This document shows positions 11,601 to 37,706 of a stretch of DNA of 64,000 bases, piece by piece. Positions within the stretch are counted from its first letter, which is position 1; each line of letters starts with the position of its first letter. This stretch comes from Bostrychus sinensis (lineage: Eukaryota > Chordata > Actinopteri > Gobiiformes > Eleotridae). The stretch is taken from the NCBI GenBank assembly GCA_020698575.1, contig CM036252.1, positions 31,493,659-31,557,658 on the forward strand, given 5' to 3'. The notes below the pieces were generated by a model, which did not search any database, was not told the origin of the DNA, and saw nothing but the letters and a program-made list of their open reading frames with translations. The position numbers and the translations under genes are program-made.

Positions 11601-14600
11601 TTAGCTTAACTGTTTTCACAGTCAGGAGGGGTTGTCTCCATGTCATCTGAAAAAGGCCAAACTCATGTTTTTCTACACGCGCTACCCCAGTTCCAACACA
11701 CTGAAGACTTACTTCCCTGATGTCAAGGTTTGTGAGGCTCAAGTATTTATGCAGCAAAAGATCTTTCTCAAAATCTCTCTCAGAATCTTCTCTTGTGTTC
11801 ATTCACACATCTACTTTCACCTTTCTTATGTATAAATGTGCTAGAGTAGTGTGTTTGGCCGACAGGCCGTAGGCGCAAAATGGCAGCCATGTCTCCATCA
11901 GTCTGCACCAGGGCAGCTGGGGCTGCAGAAGTAGCTCACCACTCTAAAGAATGACTGTGGAGAGAAGAAATAATGGAATAATGTAAAGTGCTTTGAGAGT
12001 CCAGAAAGTTGCTATATAAATCCAATGCATTATTATAAAGTGTGTTTCTAATAAGACCTACATTACAAGAGAGTCAACTGCAATAACTATACTACTACTA
12101 AAATACTACAAAACATTGGTTAGGGTTTGGGTAATGGTTAGAAACTTGATTAATGTTCCCTAAAGGAAGTGGAGGTAGTGAAGCTTCACTTTCCTCATTG
12201 GTTACAGCTAGACCCTTCTCAAGATGACAGGTTTGTCTGTGTGGGCCGTGTTTTTGTTTTTGTTTTTGTTTTTGTTTTTTTTGTCTGTTACAGTCTTTTA
12301 GAATTGAGCTAGTATACACTGCCTGACCCTCCCAAAAAAGGTCACACACTCTAATATTTCGTTGGATGACCTTTAGCTTTGATTACAGCATGCATTTGCA
12401 GTGGCATTGTTTTAATAAGCTTCTGTAATGTCAAAAGATTTATTTCCATCCAGTGTTGCATTATTTTTTCACCAAGATCTGGTATTGATGATGGGAGAGT
12501 GTGACTACTATGCAAAGTCTTCTCCAGCACATCCCAAAGATTCTCAATGGGGTTAAGATGAACTCTATGCTGGCCAAACCATGTGTGAAAATGATGTCTC
12601 ATGCTCCCTGAACCACTCTTTCACAATGTGAACCTGATGAATCCTGGCATTGTCATCATGGAATAAGCCCGTGCAATCAGGGAAGAAAAAATCCATTGAT
12701 GGAGTAACCTGGTCATTCAGTATATGCAGGGAGTCAGCTGACCTCATTCTTTGGCCCCATAACATTGCTAAACCTAGACCTGACCAACTGCAGGGAGGCT
12801 CTTACCTATTTGTTTAGTTAAATCCAGATTTTTTGGTCAGGCAGTGTAACAGATTCAGACAAAGTACAACTTACCTGTGTCATTTTGCATTGTTACAGAG
12901 GTTAGTTTATACTAATTAGAAATAGAATGGTCATGCAATATCCTCCTTTGAATATAAACTAAAAATTAAACTTAAGTTTATTAATAGTCAGTTAAAAATA
13001 CAATATTAATAAAACACACTTTATTAAAAGACAATTTACAATACTATTGGGTGCACGGTGGCAGAGCGGTTAGCGTTCTCGCCTCCCAGCAAGGAGGTCG
13101 TGGGTTCGTGCCCCGGGCCGACCAACACACCATCACACGAACTCTCTGGGTGGAGTCTGCATGTTCTCCCTGTGTTACCGTGGGTTCTCTCCGGGTTCTC
13201 CGGCTTCCTCCCACCTGTCCAAAGACATGCATGTGTTAGGTGAATTGGTGACTCTAAATTGACCCTAGTGAATGAATGTGAGAGTGAATGGTTGTCTGTC
13301 TGTGTTCGTCTCTGTGTCAGCCCTGTGACAAGCTGGCCCCTGTCCAGGGTGTACCCTGCCTATGGCCCAAAGTTACTGGGATAGGCTCCAGTCACCCGCG
13401 ACCCCTAACGGGAATAAGCGGTAGAAAATGAACGAATGAATTTACAATACTCAAATGTTAGTAGTAATTCTTTAATTTAAAGGAAAAAAATAGACTTGCT
13501 GCTTTGCATTTTTTTTACTTTGTTATAAATATAAGGCAATATAAATTGAACAGTAATGTCTTTTATTTTTAGTTAAATGTAAATATGTAATTGTAACTAA
13601 ATTCATATTTTATCATAACTTGCACCAAAAAAGTGAACTACTACAAAGTAATGACTGATGAAAGTCACCTTATGTTGATGCTAAGCCATACTGACACTGG
13701 CTCTGGCCTGTGTCTGTGTCCTATGTGCAGTTCAACCGCTGTGTGACCTCGCAGATGATTAAATGGTTCAGTAACTTCAGAGAGTTCTTCTACATTCAGA
13801 TGGAGCGCTTTGCCCGGCAGGCTGTACGAGAGGCTTTAACACGGTGGGTTCTGCTCACTCCCATAAAACATAAAAGGGAATGGCAAAGGTTAAGAAAACA
13901 ACTCTGCATTTTATATACACCGCCAGTGTAAAGTAGATATTTATTTTATTTAAGTAAATAAATAAAAAGTACTTTCTGAGTATATTTTCTAAAACATGCT
14001 TTTCCTACTAAAGTAAACTTTTGAGGAAACACATTCTTTTATCCAAGTCAATTTTTAGAATCTTTAAATAAGTAAAAGCTTCTTCTTTTCTTTCTTTTTT
14101 TCTTTTTTTACCTCAATCACAAAGTTGGAAGTAGCAATAGTAATAGTAGGAGTAGTAGTAGTATAATAGTCGTCGTACCTGTAGTAATAATAGTAGTGGT
14201 AGTTGTAGTAAGTAGTATTGGTAGCAGTTGGAGTGGAAGTGGCTGTGGTGAAAATAGTAGTAGCAGTAGTACTTTTACATGAGTCCATATATGGAGTACT
14301 TATTCCACCTGTGTTCATACAGTATGATAAAGGAAAGCATGCGACAATGAAATAACTAACTAGTTGCACAGACCGATACATTTACAAAACCAACTTTAAA
14401 TTAAAAATAACAAACCCGAGAGTATGGTTGAAGGCGAGACACTGCAGGTGAATAGGGATTTTTTTTTTTTTTAACTAACAGATATCAATGTGACACATTT
14501 CCAGTAGATTACTGGAATCAACATAGGAAAAAAGTACTGCATGCTTTGAGTTATTTAATGTTTCCATATACATATTAGGCATTATGTTTGTACGTTTCCA

Positions 14601-15222
14601 CACATTTCAAAAAACAATATATGACTATTGAAGCCACGTTTAATATCTTTGTTTCATTTTGCTGCTTAGACTAATGGACATCTGATTTCGTATCAAATTT
14701 CGCCTTGTTTTTAGGAGTCTAATGCCCAACAAATCTGGCTAGGAATTTAATATTAAACAAATCCTTCTGTAAAAACCTTCAAATATAGTTAAGTACAAGA
14801 CTGGAAAATGTGATGCTTATAGGTGCTACTGAAGTGGAGATATATGAAAAACTCATTTTGAGAGTAATATTATAATGTTATGTTCAACATATTTATTGTT
14901 TTATTAGAGAAATAAATGCCCAAATATGACTTTTTTCCTCTACGAACAAAAAAAACAAACAAAAAAAACAAACAAAAAAAAACCCATGAATGAATATGTG
15001 GTGTTTTAAATTCAGAGATGGTGGACTACAGGTGTGCAGAGACCGTCAGCTGCGAGTTGGACATGACACAGAGCTGTATCGCATCCTAAACATGCACTAC
15101 AATAAAAGTAATGTATACCAGGTAAGGACGCAGCGCCACACAATATACTTTGTACAAATGATTTTCCAATAGTCACTGGATGAATGTGCTGAAGTCAAAT
15201 CACCATACATACAGTTCTTTAA

Positions 15223-15257
<35 letters not shown>

Positions 15258-16176
15258 TGTAGTAGTAAAGGAAAATGTGTTACAGTGATCTATTCTTGTA
15301 AACCAGCTTTCCCATCCAGGGGTACACAAACACCTTGCAGGGAGTAATTATTTCATAAATTGTTTTCAAGAACATAAGAGAATAGTTGTGATCTTTTCAT
15401 ATGAAACTATTGAAACTTCTGAAAGTGTCTCATTGACTGATGAAAAGGGGGTAAAACTATCTTTTTTTTAAGTTTATTAGCTTGAGGGGAGTTGATCAAA
15501 TTATTAAAATTTGTCTTTGTAGTAAATGTATTACGAGTTTGAGATCTTTTTTAAGTTCATTTTTTAACATAAAATATATAATAAATAAATGTTATGGGAG
15601 TTTAAATTGTTATGTCTATTATATATGTGTGTTCATTTTAAAGGCAGGCAGTTTATGATTTATTTTATTTTTCCCAGAATTTCAGTTATAAAGAATTTGT
15701 ATTTACAATAAAGTAAGTATACAGTGTTTTTCTTCTAATAAAGAAAGATAAATATTTTATATGGCCACTTTTTTTTTTAGAATCTTAAACATGTAAGGGT
15801 GAGGGGGTACTCGTGGTATGACGTAAAGCCCAGGCGGTACACAAGAGAAAAAAGGTTGGGAACCACTGCGGTAAACTATAAGATATTTAAATTTTTTATT
15901 GTATTTAACCCGGCTAGGTTAATTTAGATCTTTAATTTTTCTCCTCATGCTATCTCAATAGCCAAATGTTTGATACTGTGCCACTAATGTTTGTGTGTCC
16001 AGGTCCCAGAGAGGTTTATTGAAGTGTCTGAAGTGGCTTTAAGGGAGTTTTATGCTGCTATCTGGACTGGCAGAGACAGCGACCCCTGCTGGAAGAAAGG
16101 CATTTATAAAGTCATCTGTAAGCTGGATAGTCCTGTGCCGGATGCCTTTAGACTGCCTGGATGTCCAGTGGGATAA
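8641..16176 (+). CDS. prox3: Prospero homeobox transcription factor, five coding exons
   Basis: Exons: 8641-10173, 11620-11727, 13731-13843, 15016-15121, 16003-16176. They join in frame to 677 residues. Residues 41-45 (IQHLL) match the nuclear-receptor box position of PROX1. A basic RKKRK signal near 135 runs into a coiled coil (about 138-168). A conserved KLELGSAVARVIDRV-type segment lies near 262, and a proline run near 405-425. Residues 514-677 form the homeo-Prospero domain: HLKKAKLMFFYTRYPSSN, WFSNFREF (recognition helix), LNMHYNKSN, and VPERFIEV through WKKGIYKVICKLDS. Family role: sequence-specific nuclear regulator of cell fate. The linker between homeodomain and Prospero domain (end of exon 3, start of exon 4) is longer than in PROX1 and PROX2, and the tail ends LPGCPVG rather than the PROX1 LQELLHE. 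The prox3 name rests on these differences and on the neighbour tmem179b; prox2 is the alternative. Exons 2-5 are very secure. Confidence 0.93.
10174..11619 (+). other. prox3: probable U12-type AT-AC intron of the prox gene
   Basis: After the codon GGA (10171-10173) the intron begins ATATCCTTTTTT, which matches the minor-spliceosome 5' site consensus. The 3' end is TTTTCAC (AC at 11618-11619), preceded by a branch-site-like TAGCTTAAC at 11602-11610, about ten bases upstream, as U12 introns require. Splicing here is phase 0 and gives an SQEGLSP junction, close to AMQEGLSP of PROX1. A U2 alternative (weak GTCTAT donor at 10193, AG at 11621-11622) would also keep frame but adds six residues and has a poor donor. 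Drosophila prospero is known to have a U12-type intron at the homeodomain start. Confidence 0.8.
10478..11496. mobile_element. inverted-repeat element in prox intron 1
   Basis: The left end TTTTTAGGGGTGCTGAAAT and the right end (complement of a GCACTCCTAAAA segment near 11485) are imperfect inverted repeats, as in fish elements with the AGCACCCCTAAAA end. The interior has no transposase. Confidence 0.45.
11852..12035 (+). mobile_element. SINE fragment in prox intron 2
   Basis: The body and 3' part of the same SINE family as at 6720 and 28803: GGCCGTAGGCGCAAAATGGCAGCCA, AGCTCACCACTC, TGTAAAGTGCTTTGAGAGTCCAG, ending at CAATGCATTATTA. Confidence 0.7.
12317..12846 (-). mobile_element. internally deleted Tc1-like element in prox intron 2
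   Basis: Perfect 12-bp ends CACTGCCTGACC / GGTCAGGCAGTG sit between TA dinucleotides (12315-12316 and 12847-12848), as Tc1/mariner insertions do. On the minus strand the remnant transposase shows a DDNARIH-like second catalytic segment near 12640 and LNPIENLWDVLEK (third catalytic Glu) near 12540, but the amino-terminal half is gone. At 530 bp it is a non-autonomous remnant. Confidence 0.85.
13048..13437 (+). mobile_element. tRNA-derived fish SINE-like repeat in prox intron 2
   Basis: The head has tRNA-like promoter boxes (GGCAGAGCGGTTAGCGTTC as an A-box region, GTGGGTTCGTGCC as a B-box). It is followed by the widespread fish body: CTGCATGTTCTCCCTGTGT, GGCTTCCTCCCACC, GTGAATTGGTGACTCTAAATTG, CAGGGTGTACCCTGCC, GGGATAGGCTCCAG. 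It ends in an ATGAACGAATGAAT tail. A decayed tail copy lies at 47740-47990. Confidence 0.75.
14140..14280. repeat. degenerate TAG/GTA trinucleotide tract
   Basis: Interrupted TAGTAG-type repeats in prox intron 3, giving Thr/Tyr-rich spurious frames. Confidence 0.8.
15223..15256. repeat. (TTA)n microsatellite
   Basis: About eleven TTA units in prox intron 4. Confidence 0.9.
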
Positions 16177-16254
16177 TTATTTTATCGTGGTCTGTTATAT
16201 GGACACAAATACACACACTACTGTCACATACTGCTGAGACAAAGTTATAAGGTG

Positions 16255-16260
16255 AATAAA
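16255..16260 (+). promoter_or_regulatory. prox3: candidate polyadenylation signal of the prox gene
   Basis: AATAAA 79 bases after the stop codon at 16174-16176. No closer signal is present. Confidence 0.5.
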
Positions 16261-19200
16261 TTTGCAACTAAAAGGATATATTTTCTGTTCCTGTGTACTA
16301 AGACCTTTTTGTACATACGCAGGATTAAAGCAGACAGAGCCTCAGTGTGCAAAGTCTTGTGACAGCAATTATCAGAAAACATGACTGTACCATTGAATTA
16401 ACATGGACAGGGCAGGAATTCCCTTCTAAACATTCCTCAATAGTCATTGCCTTGTGAAGGCACAATATTTCCCAAGATAACTGATTAGACTTTCTCTGCC
16501 ACAAAGCCGGGATACACTACATAAAAATAATCATCAACTAATTTAATAATCAATTAAGAATTGCAATTTAGAATGCATTCATTAACCATTGGATTAACTA
16601 TTAACAGTGAGTTAACAGAGAATATCCTTGAAACTGAACTATAAAGCACTTAATGTTATGGACCACCTGTCTTTGTGACTCCCCCAGGTAATCACGCATT
16701 TACATGCACTTCATCATCCAATTATTAACCAATTAATTGTAAAAATATAATCAAAATTCAAATTATTTGAGCACTGTGCAAAATGGCTTCACCTTACCCT
16801 TACCCCCTGCATTTTTCACTTCTTTCAAAAATATAAAAAGTCTGTGCTCTGTGTTTCATTACACTGTATCACTTTAGAATAACTTACACTATAAAGCTTT
16901 AGTTATTCAGGATTAGTAACCAGTGTAATAATTATTTACAAAGCATTACTTTAACATTAGCAAACACCCTGAAGTTATAAATATTGTTATTCATGTTTAA
17001 TTCTTGAGTAAAAAGCTTGCGTGCAAAACTATAAATATCTGTGATATTTTATTATATAAAGGGTTTATTAAGATATTGTTAATTACATATATTGGTATTA
17101 TAATGTTTATTATTGCTTATAGTGGTAAGTTCTTCTAAAGTGTCACACATAATATGTTAAAATCCTTATCTGGGTATCAGATTCCAGTTTTATTTATTGC
17201 ATGATTTAAAAATGTATACTTATGTTTTTGTTGCTTGTGTATATAATTGGTGACAATGGCAATGGTTATTACAACAATCAAAATTGTTGCCTAATACTTT
17301 GAGATTAATGCATGCAACAATCAGAACATTGGCAGTAATCCAATGCCAGTAATACATCTATGTGTAAAAAGCTTCATAGACTATGTATTACTGATATCTG
17401 ACAGTGATGGGTCTTTGAAGAGCTCGGGCTTAAGGTCACTTACCGTCATTGAATGTAACTGATTTGTTTAAAACATTTAAAACATTTTTGCACAGTATCT
17501 TTATTTTAAGTAGAAAGTATTTTAAGTAAAGATGATCAAATATCTCTCATCTTTTCAACATATTGGTGTACTAAATCTCATTGTGGCACTATGCTGTTGC
17601 ACCAATTTATTTGACTGTGTAATACAACATTTCACAAATTTTGAAATGATGGCACAAAACGTTTTTTTACTATACTATTCTGAAAATAGGCTAGTGCTGT
17701 GTATGTATAAAAACAGATTGTTTCTTCAATGTACCTATGTTATTCATTTATGTTGTTTTTGTCATATACATATAAAAAATATCTCTACTGGTTTACATAA
17801 AGTGCAAGGCCAGGTGTTGGAATTTTGTGTTTAAAAAGCATAGAAAGGCCAAGGGCACTGGTCAACTCTAAACATTGGTTTTGTGATATGTATTGTATTA
17901 TACTTTCATTATTATAATTGATTATTACATAAATATTGCATTGTATTTACTGGTATCGCTAAAGCTGTGCCTCTATCAGACTTGAATTTTGTTGAATATT
18001 ATTTCAGTACAGTAAAGTTGATAGTAAGCATGTGGTGTAATCTGTAATCTCTAAAGCCATCACCATTTAAGCTGTTACTCTAACAACACTGCCTACATCT
18101 GCCGTCATTGGCGCTAATACTCTAATATGGCTTTGTAAGAGGCTCAGCCCTCGATTAAGGCTAACCATCTGAGATATACTCTTACAAACATATTCTGTGG
18201 CATACCAGTCATGCGGCTATACAATAGATGCTTTGTTGGGAAAGACCACAAACTGAAAATCCATATTGTTGTTATTCTGTTATTCAGGCCATATTTACAC
18301 AATTTATAATATGGAGGAATAAAAATGATTTCATTAGAAATAAATGTGTAGAAATGTTCAAATAAATAAATACATTTTTACATGAATGCATACATTCTGG
18401 GCATTCCACATTTAGAATTACAGAAATGTAGAAACACATGGTGTTTCTACCTTTCTTTATTTCTGTTATGTAAATTGTTTTGCTAACTGAGTGGGCGACA
18501 CTGACCTCAGTCTGAAGCATGATTGGTTGAAATACCAGACTCGTCCTTTTTGCTGTTGTTAGTTTAGTTTTAAAACTCTGAACGATAACCCTGCAGGGTT
18601 GTCATTGTCAGTAAAGCTTGCATAGTTGTCACGTGTGCTTCTTTAAAGTGACTTTGGACTTTCTTTTCTTTTTTTTTTTTCTTTTGAAAGCTTGCTCACT
18701 AATGTGGAAATGTAGAAACACATGAATAAATAAATGTACATGACTAAAAAATAGAAATTAAAAAATAAATACATAAATAAAAGCCTATTTTAAGTTTTTT
18801 TATGCCCAGAATGTATGCATTTATGAATAAATATTTTTCTTTATTTTAATGTTTATTAAGTTCTAATTGAGTCATTTTTATCCATAATTTATAAGTGAAA
18901 AGATCTTTGTGCCAGGCATAGGCCCTTTGGCTTTACAACCATGACTGTGCTAAAAATAAAAGACAGAGAGACTCAGACATAACAAAGGATATAAAATCAT
19001 GGTGTGGCTAATAACTGGCTCTATAATAGAATCATTTCCAGAATGGGCCCAAAACACAATTTTTCCTCAACTGAAAATCTGGCTAACTGTATGTGGGTAT
19101 GGCCCACATCTGCTTTAGGTGCCAAAGGTGCTGGGATTTTTTTTAATTTTTTTTTTAATCTTCTCAGCTTTTCAGATGTTCCTTTTGTCTCTTCCTTTTT

Positions 19201-19970
19201 TATCCTCTGTGGTCTTCCAACTGCTGATGCTATTATTTTACAATTTACTAACAACTACATATAGGCTAACACAAAATATATATCTATATAAAAAAATACT
19301 AAAATATAGAAATAAAAAATAAATAAACTATTCCCTGCAGTTACACTGTGTGTTACACAGGTTTCTTTAAACAGATAAAACCTGGGTTGCACGTATCCGA
19401 ACAGTTTAGTCACATGAGTCATGACTCCAAGTCACAAGGTTTGCTGTCCACCACATGCATATTGATACTGACCCATAAATGCATAAATGTTTAGCCTCAA
19501 CCTTTGACATGAACTACAAGATATCAGCACACAACGTGTGTAGTAGATACACTGTGATTTTGTTTTAATAGTAAGAAATACATAAAACGGACTCCCTTCT
19601 TACTTATGATTTTATCTTGTTGCAGAATCAGGTGAAACCAGACCTTGTGCCGAAGAAAATTGGTTAGTGTGACAACTAAAGTTGTGCTTTAGTTTATCGA
19701 ACCATCACTGTGACGAACAAAGAATTTCACGCTTTATATAATGGCAAGCACATCTACTGATTGAGCGATATCTACTTGAGAGTCTAAAACTGAAAGCATC
19801 AAGACATTTTGAACGCGACTTGTGAAGTTTACGGAAAACGGCTTTCAGGAAATCAGCTGGAGACACCTCCCCAGCTTTAGCGTTTGAAAATGTAAGTCGG
19901 TGCTAGTGAATTCATTTATTCACCCCTTCTGTGTCATTCATCAATTTAATACAATTGGAGGAAAAACGTT
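16261..19970. other. intergenic between prox3 and tmem179b
   Basis: AT-rich, without a supported gene. It holds a foldback (18389-18817) and simple runs. Open frames here (for example around 17532-17834) have no family resemblance and no splice context. Confidence 0.6.
18389..18817. repeat. inverted repeat (possible MITE or foldback)
   Basis: CATACATTCTGGGCA at 18389-18403 and its exact complement at 18803-18817; both arms extend a few bases with AATGCA. Around both arms are GTAGAAACACATG copies (near 18430 and 18712, in direct orientation) and AATAAATA runs. Confidence 0.55.
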
Positions 19971-20056
19971 GTGGCGTGTTCATGCTCTATTTAAATGCGC
20001 AGCAGCCACTTTCCTTGACGCCGGTGTCTGCTGACTCGGAGGAAGGCGCGTGAACG
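19971..20056 (+). promoter_or_regulatory. tmem179b: promoter-proximal/5' UTR region of tmem179b
   Basis: Local CpG enrichment begins here and continues through exon 1, as at CpG-type vertebrate promoters. No clear TATA box is seen. The initiator context AACGATGG at 20053-20060 is favourable. Confidence 0.4.
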
Positions 20057-34898
<14,842 letters not shown>

Positions 34899-35204
34899 AG
34901 CACCAACCAGGAAATTTGCATGTGACACATTGTGGAAGCTTTAATCAGAAAACCCTTGAAAATTGTGACTTTATACTAAATCACACTATTAGCTCACACA
35001 AAGCAGTTTTTTTATTTGTTAGTATTGTCCTGGCATGGAAACTGCACCTCTTCAACACATTTTTGCAATGGAATGAGAATGATCAAGCCTTTTTAACCAT
35101 GTGCTTTGTGCTTTTTTATTCAGTGCATTTATTTTTTGTTGTTTACAAAATCAAGAGCAGTTGACTTTATAAAAACAGCAAATTACCACCTCACTTTGCA
35201 GAGG
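34899..35204 (+). other. tmem179b 3' UTR and downstream
   Basis: No other gene. I do not see a canonical AATAAA in the first 300 bases after the stop. Confidence 0.4.
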
Positions 35205-35335
35205 TGTGGACTTGAAAGTCATGACTTGGACTCGAGTCAGACTCAAGCCACTAATTTGATGACTTTAGACTCGACTTGATGAAATTGACTTGAGACTCGA
35301 CTTGGACTCGAACACCAATGACTTGGGACTTGAGG

Positions 35336-35733
35336 AGAACAGAAGAGGAATCCGAGGCACTTTGACATTATTAAAAGTCCTTTATTGTATGCGGGACATT
35401 CCAACACATTTGGACCCGTGCTGGGTCTTCATCAGGGCAGACAGACAATGTGCAATCAGTACCAGGTGATCTAAATAATGAAGCAGGGTCACATGAGTGA
35501 TCACATCACCAGGACTATACATTTTTTGCATGCACGTACGCGCGCGCGCACACACACAAAACTTTTTGTGAATTGGTATGGTCTAGAGTATATCTATGGA
35601 GCAACCACTTAATAAAATTACTGTCAGAGATAGATAGATGAGTGTTTTCACTGGGTAACATCCTTTTGGTGAACATTCTCTATATTAGATCAGATTCAGT
35701 GCCTCAGAGTGCCTCGGATTCCTCTTCTGTTCT
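35336..35733. mobile_element. 398-bp element with perfect 25-bp inverted ends
   Basis: The first 25 bases (start AGAACAGAAGAGGAAT, 35336-35360) are exactly complementary to the last 25 (35709-35733). It interrupts the ACTTGGACT repeat. No coding frame. Confidence 0.85.
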
Positions 35734-36333
35734 TCAAATGTTGTCTGTTCCACTGATCCTTGAAGAGCACCTGGCTTTAACTATTCATCTCCTTTTTTGA
35801 CCCATTGATGCACTCATTTCATTATTCAAGACTTGGGACTTGACTCGGACTTGAGCCCTGTGACTTGAGAAGACTTGATGCTTCTCAAAGAAATAACAGT
35901 ATGATTTTTGATAAGTGTGCGAGAAACAATTAGCCTAATAAAACTCCTGGCGCAGTAATGGGCGCTTTGTCCTCTCTCTCTCTTTCTCTGCGCATGTTAC
36001 TTGTGCATGTTTTCTTATGCACAATTCAAAGTGTATTTTGCTGTACACATGACATTTTAAGCGTTATGTTAGTCTTTGTTTCGTGTTGATAGACTCAGAA
36101 ATCACAGAGATATTAAGCGTTAAAGTTTTACAATTATCAATGATATCAAATATACGCGCATCTAATTAAGGCTATATCGGCGCGAACTCGCGGACTTTTC
36201 AGATAGTTCCTCTGATGTTTTATTACAAACGCGATCATAAAAGAGTTATCTAGTCACCATAACTTAGTTTTAATGCTCAGAAGGACGGGGACGGAGCTGC
36301 TGCCTCTGTGCCCCTCCCTCTACTCAGAGCTGA

Positions 36334-36873
36334 GAGCAGGGGAGTTTCTCAAAGCCCAGGTACCTTGCCTTGCCTTGCCTTGAAAGTGATTTCCTCCAAA
36401 GCCACTTCCTTATAAACAGACAGGGGGGAGTTCACCTGGGGTGGGGGGTCACATTTTTTTAGTGGGGGCACTAAGGGGGAGAAATCTTTTTTGAGGGAGG
36501 GGTCACCTTTTTTTTGGGGGGGGGGGGGGTCTTGTGGGGGGCACCATTTTGTGTGTGTGTGTGTGTGCTACATTTTAGCTTATTAATAATCTAAAATTTG
36601 CTAAATGAGCTTTTAAAAGTAATACATGCCCATGGCCTGTCATTTTTTCAAAAAAGCTGCAGTGCATTGTGGGTGATTTTGGCCAATGCAAGGCAGCAAA
36701 GGATCCGCTGATGTATCCTTGGTGAATTAGCCACATGTTAGCCAAACGGAGGACACCTGCCTGGGAAGGACTTGGAGATTGGAACACACCTAGGGGGGAC
36801 AGATGATGAGGTGGATGCCTTCCTGTGATGTAATCAAGGCAAGGTACCTGGACTTTGAGAAACACCCCTGCTC
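36334..36873. mobile_element. 540-bp inverted-repeat element with G-rich interior
   Basis: Arms of about 40 bp: GAGCAGGGGAGTTTCTCAAA from 36334 and its near-complement ending at 36873 (two mismatches seen). Inside are CTTGC pentamer repeats (36362-36382), long G runs near 36517-36540 and a short GT run near 36551. Confidence 0.75.
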
Positions 36874-37706
36874 GCCCCAGACACAGACATGAAGTATTCA
36901 GGTGTGGATTACACTTATAAAAAACTAAAACAAAATGAATAAATAAAAAACTAAAAATAATAAATGACCCTTTGCCATACTGGTCTAAAGGTGAACATGT
37001 GGAGTCTGAGAGAGACTTGAATCACATGATGCACATGTGGCTTTATGTCATTACACAGAGGAGATCTTTACCTGTGCACAGTGACCTCCCTCTGCCTCAG
37101 ACAGTAAACAGTGAAAAATGAACACCAGCTGGAGTTTTCTGCAGTGTTGTCTCTGTGTTGGAGCTGGAGCTCATGGTTCTGACCATATATCACTCCCCTG
37201 CAGTCCCCCTGTTGTCCACAGGTGTCGCTATTCATTAAATCGTATAGTGGGCAGTATTCACTTTGTAAATCTTCAAATGTGATAGAATGTCTCTTATGGA
37301 AGCCTGTGTACTGTCTGACAAGGCCAGTAGAGCACAGTTTATTGATACAGTTAATATACAATGAACTGGTAAGGTATTTAGCTTTATTGTAAATCATTAC
37401 TGAAGACTTGGCTTTACTTTTAAAGCATTCAGAAACATGTTTTCTGTGTAGGCATCTTCTAGCCTTAAGGTGTTCAAATAGTACAGCTAACAATTTACCA
37501 TCTGTTCATCATGTATTTATTTTTCTAAGGCGGGACATGAGGGTACATTCAACAATATAAAATGTGACAAAATTAAGTTTGGAGTCCTAAGAATTTAAAA
37601 GACTTGAAAGGACTCGAAACTGAAAGTGTAGGCCTTGTAACTCAACTTGGACTTGTGAGGCATTGACTTGGGACTTAACTCGGACATGAGGCCAAAGAGT
37701 TGAGAC

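Larger units (their letters stand above)
35205..37706. repeat. degenerate ACTTGGACT-type repeat block, interrupted twice
   Basis: Degenerate tandem GACTTG/ACTCG units at 35205-35335, 35826-35890 and 37595-37705, typical of a widespread teleost repeat. Between the pieces lie other inverted-repeat elements (35336-35733 and 36334-36873) and anonymous sequence, including an unrecognised 141-codon frame on the minus strand (37493-37068). Confidence 0.55.

Noticed and set aside
13044..13243. Short frames on both strands
   Set aside because: They fall inside a tRNA-derived SINE.
37068..37493. 141-codon minus-strand frame
   Set aside because: Unrecognised, lies in repeat-interrupted DNA and has no splice context; kept only as a note in the repeat entry.
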